DNA of 40,964 bases. Origin: JBFXAM01 sp050184295 (GTDB taxonomy: Bacteria; Planctomycetota; Phycisphaerae; UBA1845; Fen-1342). The position numbers and the translations under genes are program-made. Of this stretch, positions 23,612 to 32,343 are shown piece after piece. The DNA lies in assembly GCA_050184295.1 (NCBI GenBank), contig JBFXAM010000036.1:1-40964 (forward strand), read 5' to 3'. Within the stretch, counting starts at the first letter, position 1, and the number at the start of each line of letters is the position of its first letter. The notes beneath the pieces were generated by a model, which saw only the letters and a program-made list of their open reading frames with translations, made no database searches and was not told the origin of the DNA.

Positions 23612-25009
23612 GTGAATCACACGACACCGCACTCCGCCGGGCGAGTCCTGGCCACAAACGGCGAGCGCTATCGGGCGATCACACGCTCGAACGTGGCGCA
23701 GACGCGCGTCTGGGGCGCGCTGGCGCCAGAGGTCCGGGAGGCCGTGACGACGGTCTCGACCGTGCTGCCGTTTCGCACCAACGAATATGTGATGCGGGAG
23801 CTGATCGACTGGTCGCGGGTTCCCGCCGATCCGATCTTTCAGTTGACGTTTCCGCAGCGGGGGATGCTGAGCGACGCGGATTATGCCGCGATGCGCGATT
23901 TGCTGGGGCGCGGCGCGCCGGCGGCGGAGATCGAGCGCGAGGCGAACCGCATCCGCCGGACGTTGAATCCCCATCCCGGCGGGCAGATGACGCAGAACGT
24001 GCCGCAGTGGCGTGGAGAGCCGCTGGCGGGCGTGCAGCACAAGTATCGCGAGACGGTGCTGTTCTTCCCGAGTCACGGGCAGACCTGCCACGCCTATTGC
24101 ACGTTCTGTTTCCGCTGGGCGCAATTCGTAGGGATCGACGAGCTGAAGTTCTCGAGCCGCGAAATCGAGCAGCTCGTCGGCTACCTGAAGGAGCACCGCG
24201 AAGTCACGAACGTGCTCTTCACGGGCGGCGATCCGATGATCATGAGCGCGGGCAACCTGCGCCGTTACATCGCGCCGCTGCTGGACCCGGCACTCGATCA
24301 CATCCACAGCATCCGCATCGGCACGAAGTCGGTCGCGTACTGGCCGCAGCGCTTCGTGAGCGACGCGGACGCCGACGACGTGCTGCGGTTGTTCGAAGAA
24401 GTGGTTGGGGCAGGGCGGCACCTCGCGCTCATGGCGCATTACAGCCACCCCGTCGAGCTTTCGACGGAGATGTCGCGCGCCGCGGTGCGGCGGATTCGGG
24501 CGACGGGTGCGAACATCCGCATGCAGAGCCCGGTGATCCGGCACGTGAACGACCACCCCGACGTGTGGGTGGACCTTTGGAAAGCGGGTCTGCGGCTCGG
24601 GTGCGTTCCGTATTACGTGTTCGTGGAGCGCGACACGGGGGCGCGGAACTACTTCGAGTTGCCGCTGTCGCAGTGCTGGTCGATTTACCGGCGGGCGTAC
24701 AGCCGCGTGTCAGGGCTGGCCCGGACGGTCCGCGGTCCGTCGATGTCGGCGACGCCGGGAAAGGTGCACGTGCTGGGGGTGAGCGACTTTGCAGGCGAGA
24801 AGGTGTTCGTGTTGCAGTATGTACAGGCCCGGAATCCAAAGCTGGTCCGGCGCCCGTTCTTCGCCAAGTTCGATCCGAAAGCGACCTGGTTCGACCAGCT
24901 CGAACCGGCGACACCGGCAGATCAGGGGTTCTTCCCGCATTGGCCGGCGGCGGCGTCCGCGGGGCCGTTTGTGCCGCTCACGACGCCGACGCGGACCGAC
25001 GCGGCGTGA
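23612..25009 (+). CDS. KamA-family radical SAM protein (lysine 2,3-aminomutase-like)
   Basis: 465 residues. Radical SAM cluster motif C159-HAY-C163-TF-C166 (CxxxCxxC), followed by the SAM-binding 'FTGGDPM' segment near residue 204. Overall layout is that of KamA-type aminomutases, which shift an amino group using PLP and a 5'-deoxyadenosyl radical. The cluster context (CTFCFRWAQFVG) and the late GPSMSATPGKV segment differ from authentic lysine 2,3-aminomutase, where CRHC and a Gly-rich PLP-lysine motif are expected; the Lys of PGK is a candidate PLP anchor. Substrate is therefore uncertain. GTG 23612 follows GGGAGG by 7 nt and is preferred over ATG 23597, which overlaps that SD. It lies in the stress operon, 85 nt after the usp gene. 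Confidence 0.85.
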   Translation: MNHTTPHSAGRVLATNGERYRAITRSNVAQTRVWGALAPEVREAVTTVSTVLPFRTNEYVMRELIDWSRVPADPIFQLTFPQRGMLSDADYAAMRDLLGRGAPAAEIEREANRIRRTLNPHPGGQMTQNVPQWRGEPLAGVQHKYRETVLFFPSHGQTCHAYCTFCFRWAQFVGIDELKFSSREIEQLVGYLKEHREVTNVLFTGGDPMIMSAGNLRRYIAPLLDPALDHIHSIRIGTKSVAYWPQRFVSDADADDVLRLFEEVVGAGRHLALMAHYSHPVELSTEMSRAAVRRIRATGANIRMQSPVIRHVNDHPDVWVDLWKAGLRLGCVPYYVFVERDTGARNYFELPLSQCWSIYRRAYSRVSGLARTVRGPSMSATPGKVHVLGVSDFAGEKVFVLQYVQARNPKLVRRPFFAKFDPKATWFDQLEPATPADQGFFPHWPAAASAGPFVPLTTPTRTDAA

Positions 25010-25044
25010 GCGATACGGCGGCAAGTTTGCCAGGAGCCACGACG

Positions 25045-25236
25045 ATGATCTTGTTACACAAGAACCGAGTGCAGCGGCGCGACGGAAAGGACGCGGTGCG
25101 CGACGTCGTGCGCACGATGACGCAGCTTGCGGCGGCGGAAAGCACGCAACCGGGAGGCCGTGCGAAGCGAACGGCGCGACCGGCGCGGTCGCGGCGCGGC
25201 GGTACGGACGCAGGATCAACGACGGATCGGGAGTGA
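25045..25236 (+). CDS. Small basic protein, 63 residues
   Basis: Begins MILLHKNRVQRRDGKDAVRD and ends in an Arg/Ala/Thr-rich tail. AGGAG (25032-25036) lies 8 nt before ATG 25045, an ideal spacing, and its stop is 3 nt before the ATG of the MscS gene, whose SD lies within its last codons. This operon placement is the main evidence that it is real. No domain, signal peptide or membrane helix is seen. Function unknown. Confidence 0.6.
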   Translation: MILLHKNRVQRRDGKDAVRDVVRTMTQLAAAESTQPGGRAKRTARPARSRRGGTDAGSTTDRE

Positions 25237-25239
25237 GGG

Positions 25240-27312
25240 ATGCAGCAGATCGAAGGGATCCGACGTTGGTTGACGGTGGCGGCGCTGGTGCTGGGGACCG
25301 CCGCGGCGCTGGCTCAGGAGCAGCCGACGGCGCGGTCGGAGAATGGCGCCGCGCGCGCGGTGGAGCCGGCCCCGACGGATGCGGAGAAAATCGCGCGATT
25401 GCAGCGGTCGATCGACGAAGCGACGCGCCAGGTGGAAGCGCTGAGTGCGAAGCTGAACGACCCGCAGGCGGAGTTCAAAGAAGCGGAGCAGCAGTTCGGC
25501 GAGCTGGATCGGCAGCTGACGGGACAGCGCAGAGCATTGGCGTCGGCGGTCGGGGATGGAGCGCGGCGCGCGGAGCTGGAGCGCGAACTCGCGGAACTCG
25601 AACCGAAGCACAAGCTCGCCAAGGAGCGGTTTGATCTGGCGATCCGGGAGCGCAAGACGCTTCAGGAGCAGATCACGACGCTTCAGCAGAAGATCCGTTC
25701 GGACACGGAGGCGCTCCGGAAGCTGCGCGGCGAGCAGCCGGCGGCGACACAGCCGGCGACCGGCGCGCCTCCGCCGGAGGCGAGCGTGACGGCCGCCACG
25801 CCCGCCGCGAGCGAGGCACTGTCGACGACGGCCGCGCCCGCGACAACGGCGGCACCCGCGGCGGTTCCCAGCGTACCGCCGGCGCCGGCCGCCCCGGCCG
25901 CGCCCGCGCCGTCGCCGCCAGCGGGGCCGGGCGCCGCGACGGATCCGCCGGCGGAAAAAGAACCGCCGCCGGAACTGATTGACGCGCGGCAGGAAGCGGA
26001 GCGCAAGCGGGCGGAGGCGCAGAGCGCCGAGGCGGAAGTCGCGTCGGTGACGGAGCGGATCAACGCGTTGCAAAAGAGCATTGCGTTGGAGCAGCAGCTT
26101 TCAGAAACGAGCCGCCAGAAGGTGGAGAATGCGCAGGCCACCGAACGGTCGCTGTACGAGCAGTGGCAAAAGAAATTTCAGGAAGGCGCGACGCCGGCGG
26201 AGCTTCAGGCGCTGCAACGGGAGATTGGGCAGGCGCGCGAGCGGCTGCGGGAAGCGCACGATGAGAGCCGCGAGCGCACCGAGCGGCTGGAGGAGTTCCA
26301 GGCCGAGCTGGCGGCCTTGCAAGCCGAGCACATCGCGGCCATGGAGGAAGCACAGCGGACGAAGGCGGAGGCCGCGGAGGCGCAGAAGCGCGTCGAGCAT
26401 CTGGAGAGCCCCCTGTCGCCGCGCAACCTGTGGCGCTGGCTGCTGGAGCGCGGTCCGAAGGTAGGCGGCATCCTGCTCGCGATGCTGGGAGTGCTCTGGG
26501 TGGCGCGGAGCACGGAGCAGCGCATGGTGCGGCTGATCGCGGGGCGCGGCGGGCCGACGTCGCCGGAGGATCGCGAGAACCGCGCCAAGACGCTGGTCGC
26601 GGTGTTTCACAGCGCGACGACGGTGGCGGTCTATGTCGGCGGCGGGCTGATGATTCTGACCGAGATGGGCGTGAACATCGTGCCGCTGATGGGGGGAGCG
26701 GCGGTGCTGGGCCTGGCGGTGGCGTTCGGCGCGCAGAACCTGATCCGCGATTACTTCTACGGGTTCACGATTCTGCTGGAGAACCAGTACGGGATCAACG
26801 ACGTGGTGAAGATCGGCGACGTCGCGGGGCTGGTCGAGCGGATCACGTTGCGGTGCACGGTGCTGCGGGGGCTGGACGGGACCGTGCACTTTGTGCCGAA
26901 CGGCGAGATTACGCGCGTCAGCAACATGACGCACGAGTGGTCGCGGGCGGTTTTTGACATCGGCATCGCATACAAGGAAGATGTCGACCGCGTCATGCAC
27001 GAGCTGATCGAGCTGGCCAAGGAGCTGCGGCGCGATCCCGAATTCCGCGGGCTGATCCTGGAGATGCCGGAGATGCTCGGCGTCGACGCGTTCGCGGACT
27101 CGGCGGTGGTGATCAAGTTCCTGATCAAGACGCGTCCGCTGAAGCAGTGGACGGTGAAGCGCGAGCTGCTGCGGCGGATCAAGCGGCGGTTCGACGAGCT
27201 GGGCATCGAGATTCCGTTTCCACATCGGACGGTGTATCACCGTGTCGAGAGCGAAGTCGAGAAAGCCCGCCTGGCGGAGTTGCTGCCGGCCGGGCAGGAG
27301 TCGCACGGATGA
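25240..27312 (+). CDS. Large MscS-family mechanosensitive channel with coiled-coil periplasmic domain
   Basis: 690 residues. Signal peptide (WLTVAALVLGTAAALAQ) to about residue 25; coiled coil ~45-165; a Pro/Ala/Thr-rich linker ~167-245; second coiled coil ~245-390; membrane helices at about 408-424 and 451-475; then the MscS pore helix and beta domain from ~477. The pore segment GGAAVLGLAVAFGAQNLIRD and the following YGFTILLENQYGINDVVKIG are strongly MscS-like. The form resembles MscK/YbdG-type large channels, which release solutes on hypo-osmotic shock. The ATG is 3 nt after the small gene's stop, and its own stop overlaps the next ATG (ATGA, 27309-27312). The neighbours (trehalose synthesis, BON protein, K+ uptake) fit turgor control. 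Confidence 0.92.
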   Translation: MQQIEGIRRWLTVAALVLGTAAALAQEQPTARSENGAARAVEPAPTDAEKIARLQRSIDEATRQVEALSAKLNDPQAEFKEAEQQFGELDRQLTGQRRALASAVGDGARRAELERELAELEPKHKLAKERFDLAIRERKTLQEQITTLQQKIRSDTEALRKLRGEQPAATQPATGAPPPEASVTAATPAASEALSTTAAPATTAAPAAVPSVPPAPAAPAAPAPSPPAGPGAATDPPAEKEPPPELIDARQEAERKRAEAQSAEAEVASVTERINALQKSIALEQQLSETSRQKVENAQATERSLYEQWQKKFQEGATPAELQALQREIGQARERLREAHDESRERTERLEEFQAELAALQAEHIAAMEEAQRTKAEAAEAQKRVEHLESPLSPRNLWRWLLERGPKVGGILLAMLGVLWVARSTEQRMVRLIAGRGGPTSPEDRENRAKTLVAVFHSATTVAVYVGGGLMILTEMGVNIVPLMGGAAVLGLAVAFGAQNLIRDYFYGFTILLENQYGINDVVKIGDVAGLVERITLRCTVLRGLDGTVHFVPNGEITRVSNMTHEWSRAVFDIGIAYKEDVDRVMHELIELAKELRRDPEFRGLILEMPEMLGVDAFADSAVVIKFLIKTRPLKQWTVKRELLRRIKRRFDELGIEIPFPHRTVYHRVESEVEKARLAELLPAGQESHG

Positions 27313-27989
27313 AGGCCGACGAGGCGACCGCGGCGGCGATTCGTGGGGCGTGGCTCGAAGACCCGCGACTGTCGGCGCACGGTTTGGAGGTTACCGTGCG
27401 GTCTGGTCAGGTGACGCTTGCGGGCGTTGTGCCGACGTTCGCACGAAAGCGCGCCGCGCTCATGATCGCGAGTCGGGTTGCGGGTGTAGGCGGCGTGATC
27501 GACAGGATCGACGTCGCGCCGCCGGGTTTGCTGACCGACGACGAGGTTGCCGAAGGCGTGCGCCGGCAGCTCGAAGCACATGACCAGGTTGGCAAGGCGG
27601 CAATCACGGTGAGCGTGTCGAACGGCGTGGTGACACTGCGCGGCAATGTCGCGTCGCCGCTTCAACACGTGCTGGCCGAAGACGTGGCGATCGCGGCCGC
27701 GGGTGTGCGCGGGATTCAGAATCTGCTGTTTGTGAATCCCGACGCGCAGCGCGAAGACATCGCGCGAGCGCGGGATTTGGAGACGGCGCTGCGGCTGGCG
27801 GACGGGCTGTCGGAGGTCGCCATCCGGGCGGCGGTCGCCGGCGGAGTCGCAGTACTTTCGGGCGCGGTGTTCCACGCGTGGCAGAAGCACTTGGCCGAGT
27901 CGGTCGCCCAGCGCATGCGCTTTCTGGGCGTTCGCAACGACATCGAAGTTCGCGGCACGGGCGCCGCGAGTCCGCTCGCGGGCGACTAG
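27309..27989 (+). CDS. Protein with three BON domains (OsmY-like)
   Basis: 226 residues made of three consecutive BON-type units: residues ~5-70 (GLEVTVRSGQVTLAGVVPTF), ~78-145 (AITVSVSNGVVTLRGNVASP) and ~150-218 (VAIRAAVAGGVAVLSGAVFH). Each shows the strand-'G.V.L.G.V'-helix pattern. BON domains occur in OsmY and in channel-associated proteins and are thought to bind membranes or phospholipids. No signal peptide is visible, so it may be cytoplasmic, unlike OsmY. Translation is coupled to the MscS gene by an ATGA overlap, which suggests that the two products work together. Confidence 0.88.
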   Translation: MKADEATAAAIRGAWLEDPRLSAHGLEVTVRSGQVTLAGVVPTFARKRAALMIASRVAGVGGVIDRIDVAPPGLLTDDEVAEGVRRQLEAHDQVGKAAITVSVSNGVVTLRGNVASPLQHVLAEDVAIAAAGVRGIQNLLFVNPDAQREDIARARDLETALRLADGLSEVAIRAAVAGGVAVLSGAVFHAWQKHLAESVAQRMRFLGVRNDIEVRGTGAASPLAGD

Positions 27990-28015
27990 CGGCGGCGCGG
28001 GCACGGGAGACCACC

Positions 28016-29500
28016 ATGCGCCTAGTCATTGTCTCGAACCGCCTGCCGATCGTGCTGGAGCAGCGCGACGGCGTGTGCACGACGCGCAGCGGCGCCGGCG
28101 GCGTGGTGACCGCGCTGGCGCCCGTGTTGCAGCGCGCCGGGGGGATGTGGATCGGGTGGCCCGGCAGCGGCTGCACAGACGAAGCCGAACTCGACCGCGC
28201 GCTGGCGGAACACAGTCGCAGTGTGAGCTACGAGTTGAAGCCGGTCCCGATGTCGCAGGCGGACGTCGAGGGGTTTTATCAGGGGTTCTGCAACGAGATC
28301 ATCTGGCCGCTCTTCCACGACCTCCAGACACGCTGCAACTTCGTTCCCGAGTACTGGACCCATTACCTGGCCGTGAAGCAGAAATTTGCCGAGATCGTCC
28401 AGCGCCACGTCCAGCCCGGTGACTTCATCTGGGTGCACGACTACCACCTGCTCGGACTCGGGCGGCGGCTGCGCGAGCACGGCGTCACGAACCGCATCGG
28501 CTTCTTCCTCCACATCCCGTTTCCGCCGCCGGACATCTTCTGCAAGCTCCCCTGGCGGATGGAGGTGCTCGAAGGGTTGCTCTACAACGACATCGTCGGG
28601 TTTCAGACGCCGCGCGATCTCGAGAACTTCCTCGACTGCATCCGCAAGCTGCTGCCGGACGTTCGGCGTCGCCAGCGGCGGGGCGTGTACCGGTGCGTGA
28701 GTGCGGGCGGGCGGACGACGAGCTTCGGGGACTTTCCGATCGGGATCGACGCGTCGAACTTCGCGAACGCGGCCGCCCGCGACGAGATTGCGGAGCGCGT
28801 CGAGCGACTCCGGCGCGACGTTCCGGATCAGCAGCTCGTGCTGGGGATCGACCGGCTTGACTATACGAAGGGGATTCCCGATCGGCTGCGGGCGTTTCAC
28901 CTGGCGCTGAAGCGCTATCCCGAACTGCATCGCAAGGTCGCGCTGTTCCAGGTGGTCGTGCCAAGTCGCGAGTCGGTGCCCGAATACCAGGAGCTTAAAG
29001 GCCGCATCGAGCGGCTTGTCGCGCAGATCAACGGCGAGTTCACCCAGCCCGGTTGGGTTCCGATTCACTACCTGTTCCGAAGTCTCGACTGGAACGAGCT
29101 GCTCACGTTCTATCGCGCCGCCGACGTGGCCCTCGTGACGCCGTTGAAGGACGGCATGAACCTCGTCGCGAAGGAGTATTGCGCGTGTCAGGTGGAGGGC
29201 GACGGCGTGTTGATACTGAGCGAGTTTGCGGGTGCCGCCGTCCAGCTCAAGAACGACGCGATCCTCGTGAATCCGTACGACCTGGACGGTGTCGCGGCCG
29301 CGATCTACCGCGGCGTGCAGTTGACCCGTCATGAGCGCCGGCCGGCGATGCGCCGGTTGCGGAATCTCATCGCGCGCCAGGACGTGTTTTGGTGGGTGAA
29401 CGAGTTTCTCAGTGCGTGCGGCGTTGCGGGCGGGGGCTGCCCGGATCCGCCCACGCCGGCGCCCATGCGGGCCATCGAACCGACCGGAGCGCCCGCGTGA
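28016..29500 (+). CDS. otsA: Trehalose-6-phosphate synthase
   Basis: GT20 enzyme that joins UDP-glucose (or another NDP-glucose) and glucose-6-phosphate to trehalose-6-phosphate; 494 residues, typical size with a short extra C-tail. It opens MRLVIVSNRLPIVLEQ; later motifs include VHDYHLLGLGRRL, FFLHIPFPPPDIF, LGIDRLDYTKGIP near residue 276 (Arg and Lys of the donor site) and TPLKDGMNLVAKEY. GGGAGA (28005-28010) is 5 nt before ATG 28016. It follows the BON gene by 26 nt and overlaps otsB by 4 nt (GTGA). Role: compatible-solute synthesis. Confidence 0.97.
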   Translation: MRLVIVSNRLPIVLEQRDGVCTTRSGAGGVVTALAPVLQRAGGMWIGWPGSGCTDEAELDRALAEHSRSVSYELKPVPMSQADVEGFYQGFCNEIIWPLFHDLQTRCNFVPEYWTHYLAVKQKFAEIVQRHVQPGDFIWVHDYHLLGLGRRLREHGVTNRIGFFLHIPFPPPDIFCKLPWRMEVLEGLLYNDIVGFQTPRDLENFLDCIRKLLPDVRRRQRRGVYRCVSAGGRTTSFGDFPIGIDASNFANAAARDEIAERVERLRRDVPDQQLVLGIDRLDYTKGIPDRLRAFHLALKRYPELHRKVALFQVVVPSRESVPEYQELKGRIERLVAQINGEFTQPGWVPIHYLFRSLDWNELLTFYRAADVALVTPLKDGMNLVAKEYCACQVEGDGVLILSEFAGAAVQLKNDAILVNPYDLDGVAAAIYRGVQLTRHERRPAMRRLRNLIARQDVFWWVNEFLSACGVAGGGCPDPPTPAPMRAIEPTGAPA

Positions 29501-30306
29501 GCGGCACGCCCGGCGGCTCGTCGCCGATCGATGCAACGTTGGTGGCGCGGCTCGACGCGGCGGCGGGGACGGCGCGGCTGTTGGTGGCGAGCGACTTCGA
29601 CGGGACGATCGCACCGATCGTCGCCGATCCGGAAGCGGCGCAGGCCGACCGCGGCGCGCTCGCGGCGCTGCGGGCGCTCGTCGCGCTGCCGGCGACGAGC
29701 GTGGCGATCCTCTCGGGGCGTTCGCTGGCGGACCTTGCCGCGCGAACCGCGGAGCTGGACGGCGCGCTGCGGGTCGGCAGCCACGGCGCGGAGTTTGAGC
29801 GGGCGGCGGTCGCGCCGCTGAACGCAGAACAGTCAGCACTGCGGGCGCGCATCGCGGAGCGGCTGCGCGCGGTCGCGGCGCGAGGCGCGCGTCTGGTGTT
29901 GGAAGAAAAGCCCGCGTCGCTGGCGCTGCACTATCGCAATGCGGCGGATGACGTGGCGGCGGCGGCGGTCGCGGCGGTGCTGAGCGGCCCCGCGACCTGG
30001 CCGGGGGTTGTCGCGCGACACGGGAAAAAAGTGGTCGAGCTCAGTGTGGTCGCAGAGAACAAGGGGACCGCGTTGCGGCGGATTCGCGACGACGCGGCCG
30101 CGACGGCGGCGGTGTTTCTAGGCGACGACGTCACGGACGAGGATGCGTTCGAAGTTCTGACGAGCGCGGACGTCGGCGTGAAAGTCGGAGGCGGGTGCAG
30201 CCGTGCGGGGCATCGCGTGACCACGACCGACGACGTGGTCCGCGTATTGGCGCGGCTGGCGGAACGGCGGGCGGCGCTGGTGGCCGCGTGCAGCAACGAG
30301 CGTTGA
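29497..30306 (+). CDS. otsB: Trehalose-6-phosphate phosphatase
   Basis: HAD-superfamily phosphatase that dephosphorylates trehalose-6-phosphate; 269 residues. Motif I DFDGTIAP near residue 32 supplies the catalytic Asp; later come SGRSLADL, LEEKPASLALHYRN, ENKGTALRRI and motif IV GDDVTDEDAF. The start is GTG 29497, overlapping the otsA stop (GTGA), so translation is coupled and the product pair is likely made at fixed ratio. The C-terminal 'R*' codons fall in a hairpin shared with the convergent ktrA gene. Confidence 0.96.
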   Translation: MSGTPGGSSPIDATLVARLDAAAGTARLLVASDFDGTIAPIVADPEAAQADRGALAALRALVALPATSVAILSGRSLADLAARTAELDGALRVGSHGAEFERAAVAPLNAEQSALRARIAERLRAVAARGARLVLEEKPASLALHYRNAADDVAAAAVAAVLSGPATWPGVVARHGKKVVELSVVAENKGTALRRIRDDAAATAAVFLGDDVTDEDAFEVLTSADVGVKVGGGCSRAGHRVTTTDDVVRVLARLAERRAALVAACSNER

Positions 30307-30324
30307 GCCCGGCGGCGCTCAACG
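30301..30324. terminator. Hairpin shared by convergent otsB and ktrA stops
   Basis: CGTTGAGC (30301-30308) and GCTCAACG (30317-30324) form a perfect 8-bp stem with an 8-nt loop. Each arm contains the TGA stop of one of the two convergent genes. No T tract on either side; a bidirectional terminator or mRNA 3'-end stabiliser is possible. Confidence 0.5.
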
Positions 30325-30981
30325 GCCGGCGAGTTTCTCGACGTTCTTCGATGTGCCGGCGACGAGAATGATGTCCTGGGGGTTAAAGGGGCGAGCCGCG
30401 TCGACCAGGCTCCAGTTCTCTTCCGCGGCGGCGACCGCCGGGCGGCGCACGGCGACCACTTCGACCTCCGAGTTCTGTCGCGGATTCAGGTCGATCGTCG
30501 TGCGCCCGACCCACTTGTCGGGGACCGGGATTTCGATCATCGAGAAGCCCTCACTCACGGCGAAGAAGTCGAGTACGCCGCCCCCCACCAGCATGCCCGC
30601 GACGCGTTCCGCCGCCTCACGCTCGGGAAACACGACGCGCGTCGCACCCACGATGCGGAGCAGCTCGGCGTGCTCCGCGTCGACGGCCTCGACCACGATT
30701 TCGCGCACGCCGAGCTTCTGCAAGTAATTCGTCACGAGTAGGCTCTGACCGATCACGTCGCCGAGATCGACAACGGCGCAGTCGAGCGCGTCGGGCAGCA
30801 CCTCCTGGAGCAGCTCGAAGTTGACGGCGTCGGCCTTGATCGCCTTGGCGGCGACGTCACGGACGCGCTGGAGCTTTTCCTCGCTGCGGTCGATGACCAG
30901 GACGCTCTGGCGGCGGGCGCTCAGCACCTCGACCAGACAAGCCCCGAATCGGCCCAGCCCGATGACGGCAAACGTCTTCAT
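30319..30981 (-). CDS. ktrA: KtrA/TrkA-type potassium channel regulatory subunit
   Basis: 220 residues: one RCK-N Rossmann domain (MKTFAVIGLGRFGACLVEVL, GxGxFG nucleotide loop, acidic DRSEE at the end of the second strand) and one RCK-C domain (~140-220). A single RCK unit with its own start is the KtrA arrangement, whereas TrkA has two. It binds nucleotides in the cytoplasm and gates the KtrB pore. It follows ktrB on the minus strand with only 6 nt between, so they form an operon in the order ktrB-ktrA. Confidence 0.93.
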   Translation of the reverse strand: MKTFAVIGLGRFGACLVEVLSARRQSVLVIDRSEEKLQRVRDVAAKAIKADAVNFELLQEVLPDALDCAVVDLGDVIGQSLLVTNYLQKLGVREIVVEAVDAEHAELLRIVGATRVVFPEREAAERVAGMLVGGGVLDFFAVSEGFSMIEIPVPDKWVGRTTIDLNPRQNSEVEVVAVRRPAVAAAEENWSLVDAARPFNPQDIILVAGTSKNVEKLAGR

Positions 30982-30987
30982 GGCGTC

Positions 30988-32343
30988 TCACCCGATCGCG
31001 ATTTCTTCCTGCGGATAAGAGTACTTCGGACCGGCGCGTGGCCGCACGATCGCCAGCGCGACCACCAGCGGGCCGAGCCGTCCGATGAACATGCACGCGA
31101 TGATCAGCAGCTTACCGGTCGGCGACAGCGTCGGTGTCACCCCCGTCGAGAACCCGACCGTTCCCAGCGCCGACACGGCCTCGAACGAAAGTACCGTGAG
31201 CCGATCGGCGCGCCCGAATGCGGCGGACGCCTCCTCGCTGAAGAGCAGGCCAGCGACCACGACGGTCAGAAACAGCAACGCGAGCGAGAGAAGCAGAAAC
31301 GAACGCTGCACCGTGGCGGCCGGCACGCTGCGGCGGAGCAACCCGACGGTCTCCGCGCCCCGCAGCCGTGCGACGATCGTCGCGATGATCACCGCCGCCG
31401 TCGTCACCTTCAGCCCGCCGCCGCAACTACCCGGCGACGCGCCGATGAGCATCAGGAACATGATGGCGAAGAGCGTCGGCTCGCGCAGCGTGGCGAAGTC
31501 GATGGTGTTGAAGCCGGCGGTGCGGCTGCTGATCGACTGGAAGATCGCGCCCAGGACCGATTCGGCGAAGGCGTGGTCGGCGAAGGCGTTGTCGCGTTCC
31601 AGCACGAACAGCAGCGCGGCGCCGAGAACCCAGAGCGCTAGATTGGCCAGCAGCACAACGCGGCTGTGGAGGAAGAGCGGCGAGCGCTTTCCGGTCACGA
31701 GCCCGCGCAGCCATTGGGAAACCTGGCGCAGGACGATGAACCCGAGCCCACCGCTCATGATGAGCACGCTGATCGTGCCCAGCACGACGGGATCGGAGCG
31801 TGAGGCCGTAAGGCTCGCCGTGTAAAGCGAGAAACCGGCGTTGCAGAACGCCGAGACGCTGTGAAAGACGGCCGTCCACGCCGCGTTCGGACCGGAAAGC
31901 CGCGTCCACAGGATCAGCGCTCCGACCGCCTCCGTGACCACGGTCGCCAGCGCCACCCACCACAGCAGGCGTAGCGGCTTGACGCGCACCGCGGCGAGCG
32001 TCTCCTCGGCGCCGACCGTGTGACCGAGCGTCGCGCGCCCCGCCGCCAGGAGCAGAATCGTCGAAACCGTGGTGATGCCGAGCCCGCCAAGCTGGATGAG
32101 AGCGAGCAGAATCGCCTGGCCGGACGTGGAGAGACGCTCGCCGATGCTGATTGTCGACAGCCCCGTGACGCAGACGCCGGAGGTCGCGGTGAATAGTGCG
32201 TCGACCAGCGACAGGCGCTCGCCGCGCGCCGCGAAGGGCAGCGCGAGCACCGCCGTACCCACGAGGATCAGCACGGCGAACGCCGCGACAGCGCGCGTCG
32301 GGCCGAAGGGGCGAGCCGCGCGTAGAGACTGAGATTCGGGCAT
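30988..32343 (-). CDS. ktrB: KtrB/TrkH-type potassium uptake membrane subunit
   Basis: 451 residues. Four pore loops are visible, each with the filter glycine: TSGVCVTGLSTISIG, HSVSAFCNAGFSLYT, SISSRTAGFNTIDF and EAVSALGTVGFSTGVT. About ten hydrophobic helices surround them. This is the membrane subunit that takes up K+ driven by Na+ or membrane potential. ATG 32343 was chosen because CCTCC on the plus strand (GGAGG on this strand, 32356-32352) is 8 nt upstream; longer in-frame extensions are Arg/Pro-rich and not plausible. Neighbouring trehalose and MscS genes suggest that K+ uptake belongs to an osmotic response. Confidence 0.95.
   Translation of the reverse strand: MPESQSLRAARPFGPTRAVAAFAVLILVGTAVLALPFAARGERLSLVDALFTATSGVCVTGLSTISIGERLSTSGQAILLALIQLGGLGITTVSTILLLAAGRATLGHTVGAEETLAAVRVKPLRLLWWVALATVVTEAVGALILWTRLSGPNAAWTAVFHSVSAFCNAGFSLYTASLTASRSDPVVLGTISVLIMSGGLGFIVLRQVSQWLRGLVTGKRSPLFLHSRVVLLANLALWVLGAALLFVLERDNAFADHAFAESVLGAIFQSISSRTAGFNTIDFATLREPTLFAIMFLMLIGASPGSCGGGLKVTTAAVIIATIVARLRGAETVGLLRRSVPAATVQRSFLLLSLALLFLTVVVAGLLFSEEASAAFGRADRLTVLSFEAVSALGTVGFSTGVTPTLSPTGKLLIIACMFIGRLGPLVVALAIVRPRAGPKYSYPQEEIAIG

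Noticed and set aside
28022..29839. 605-residue minus-strand frame opposite otsA/otsB
   Set aside because: Both trehalose genes are unmistakable on the plus strand; this is a shadow frame.
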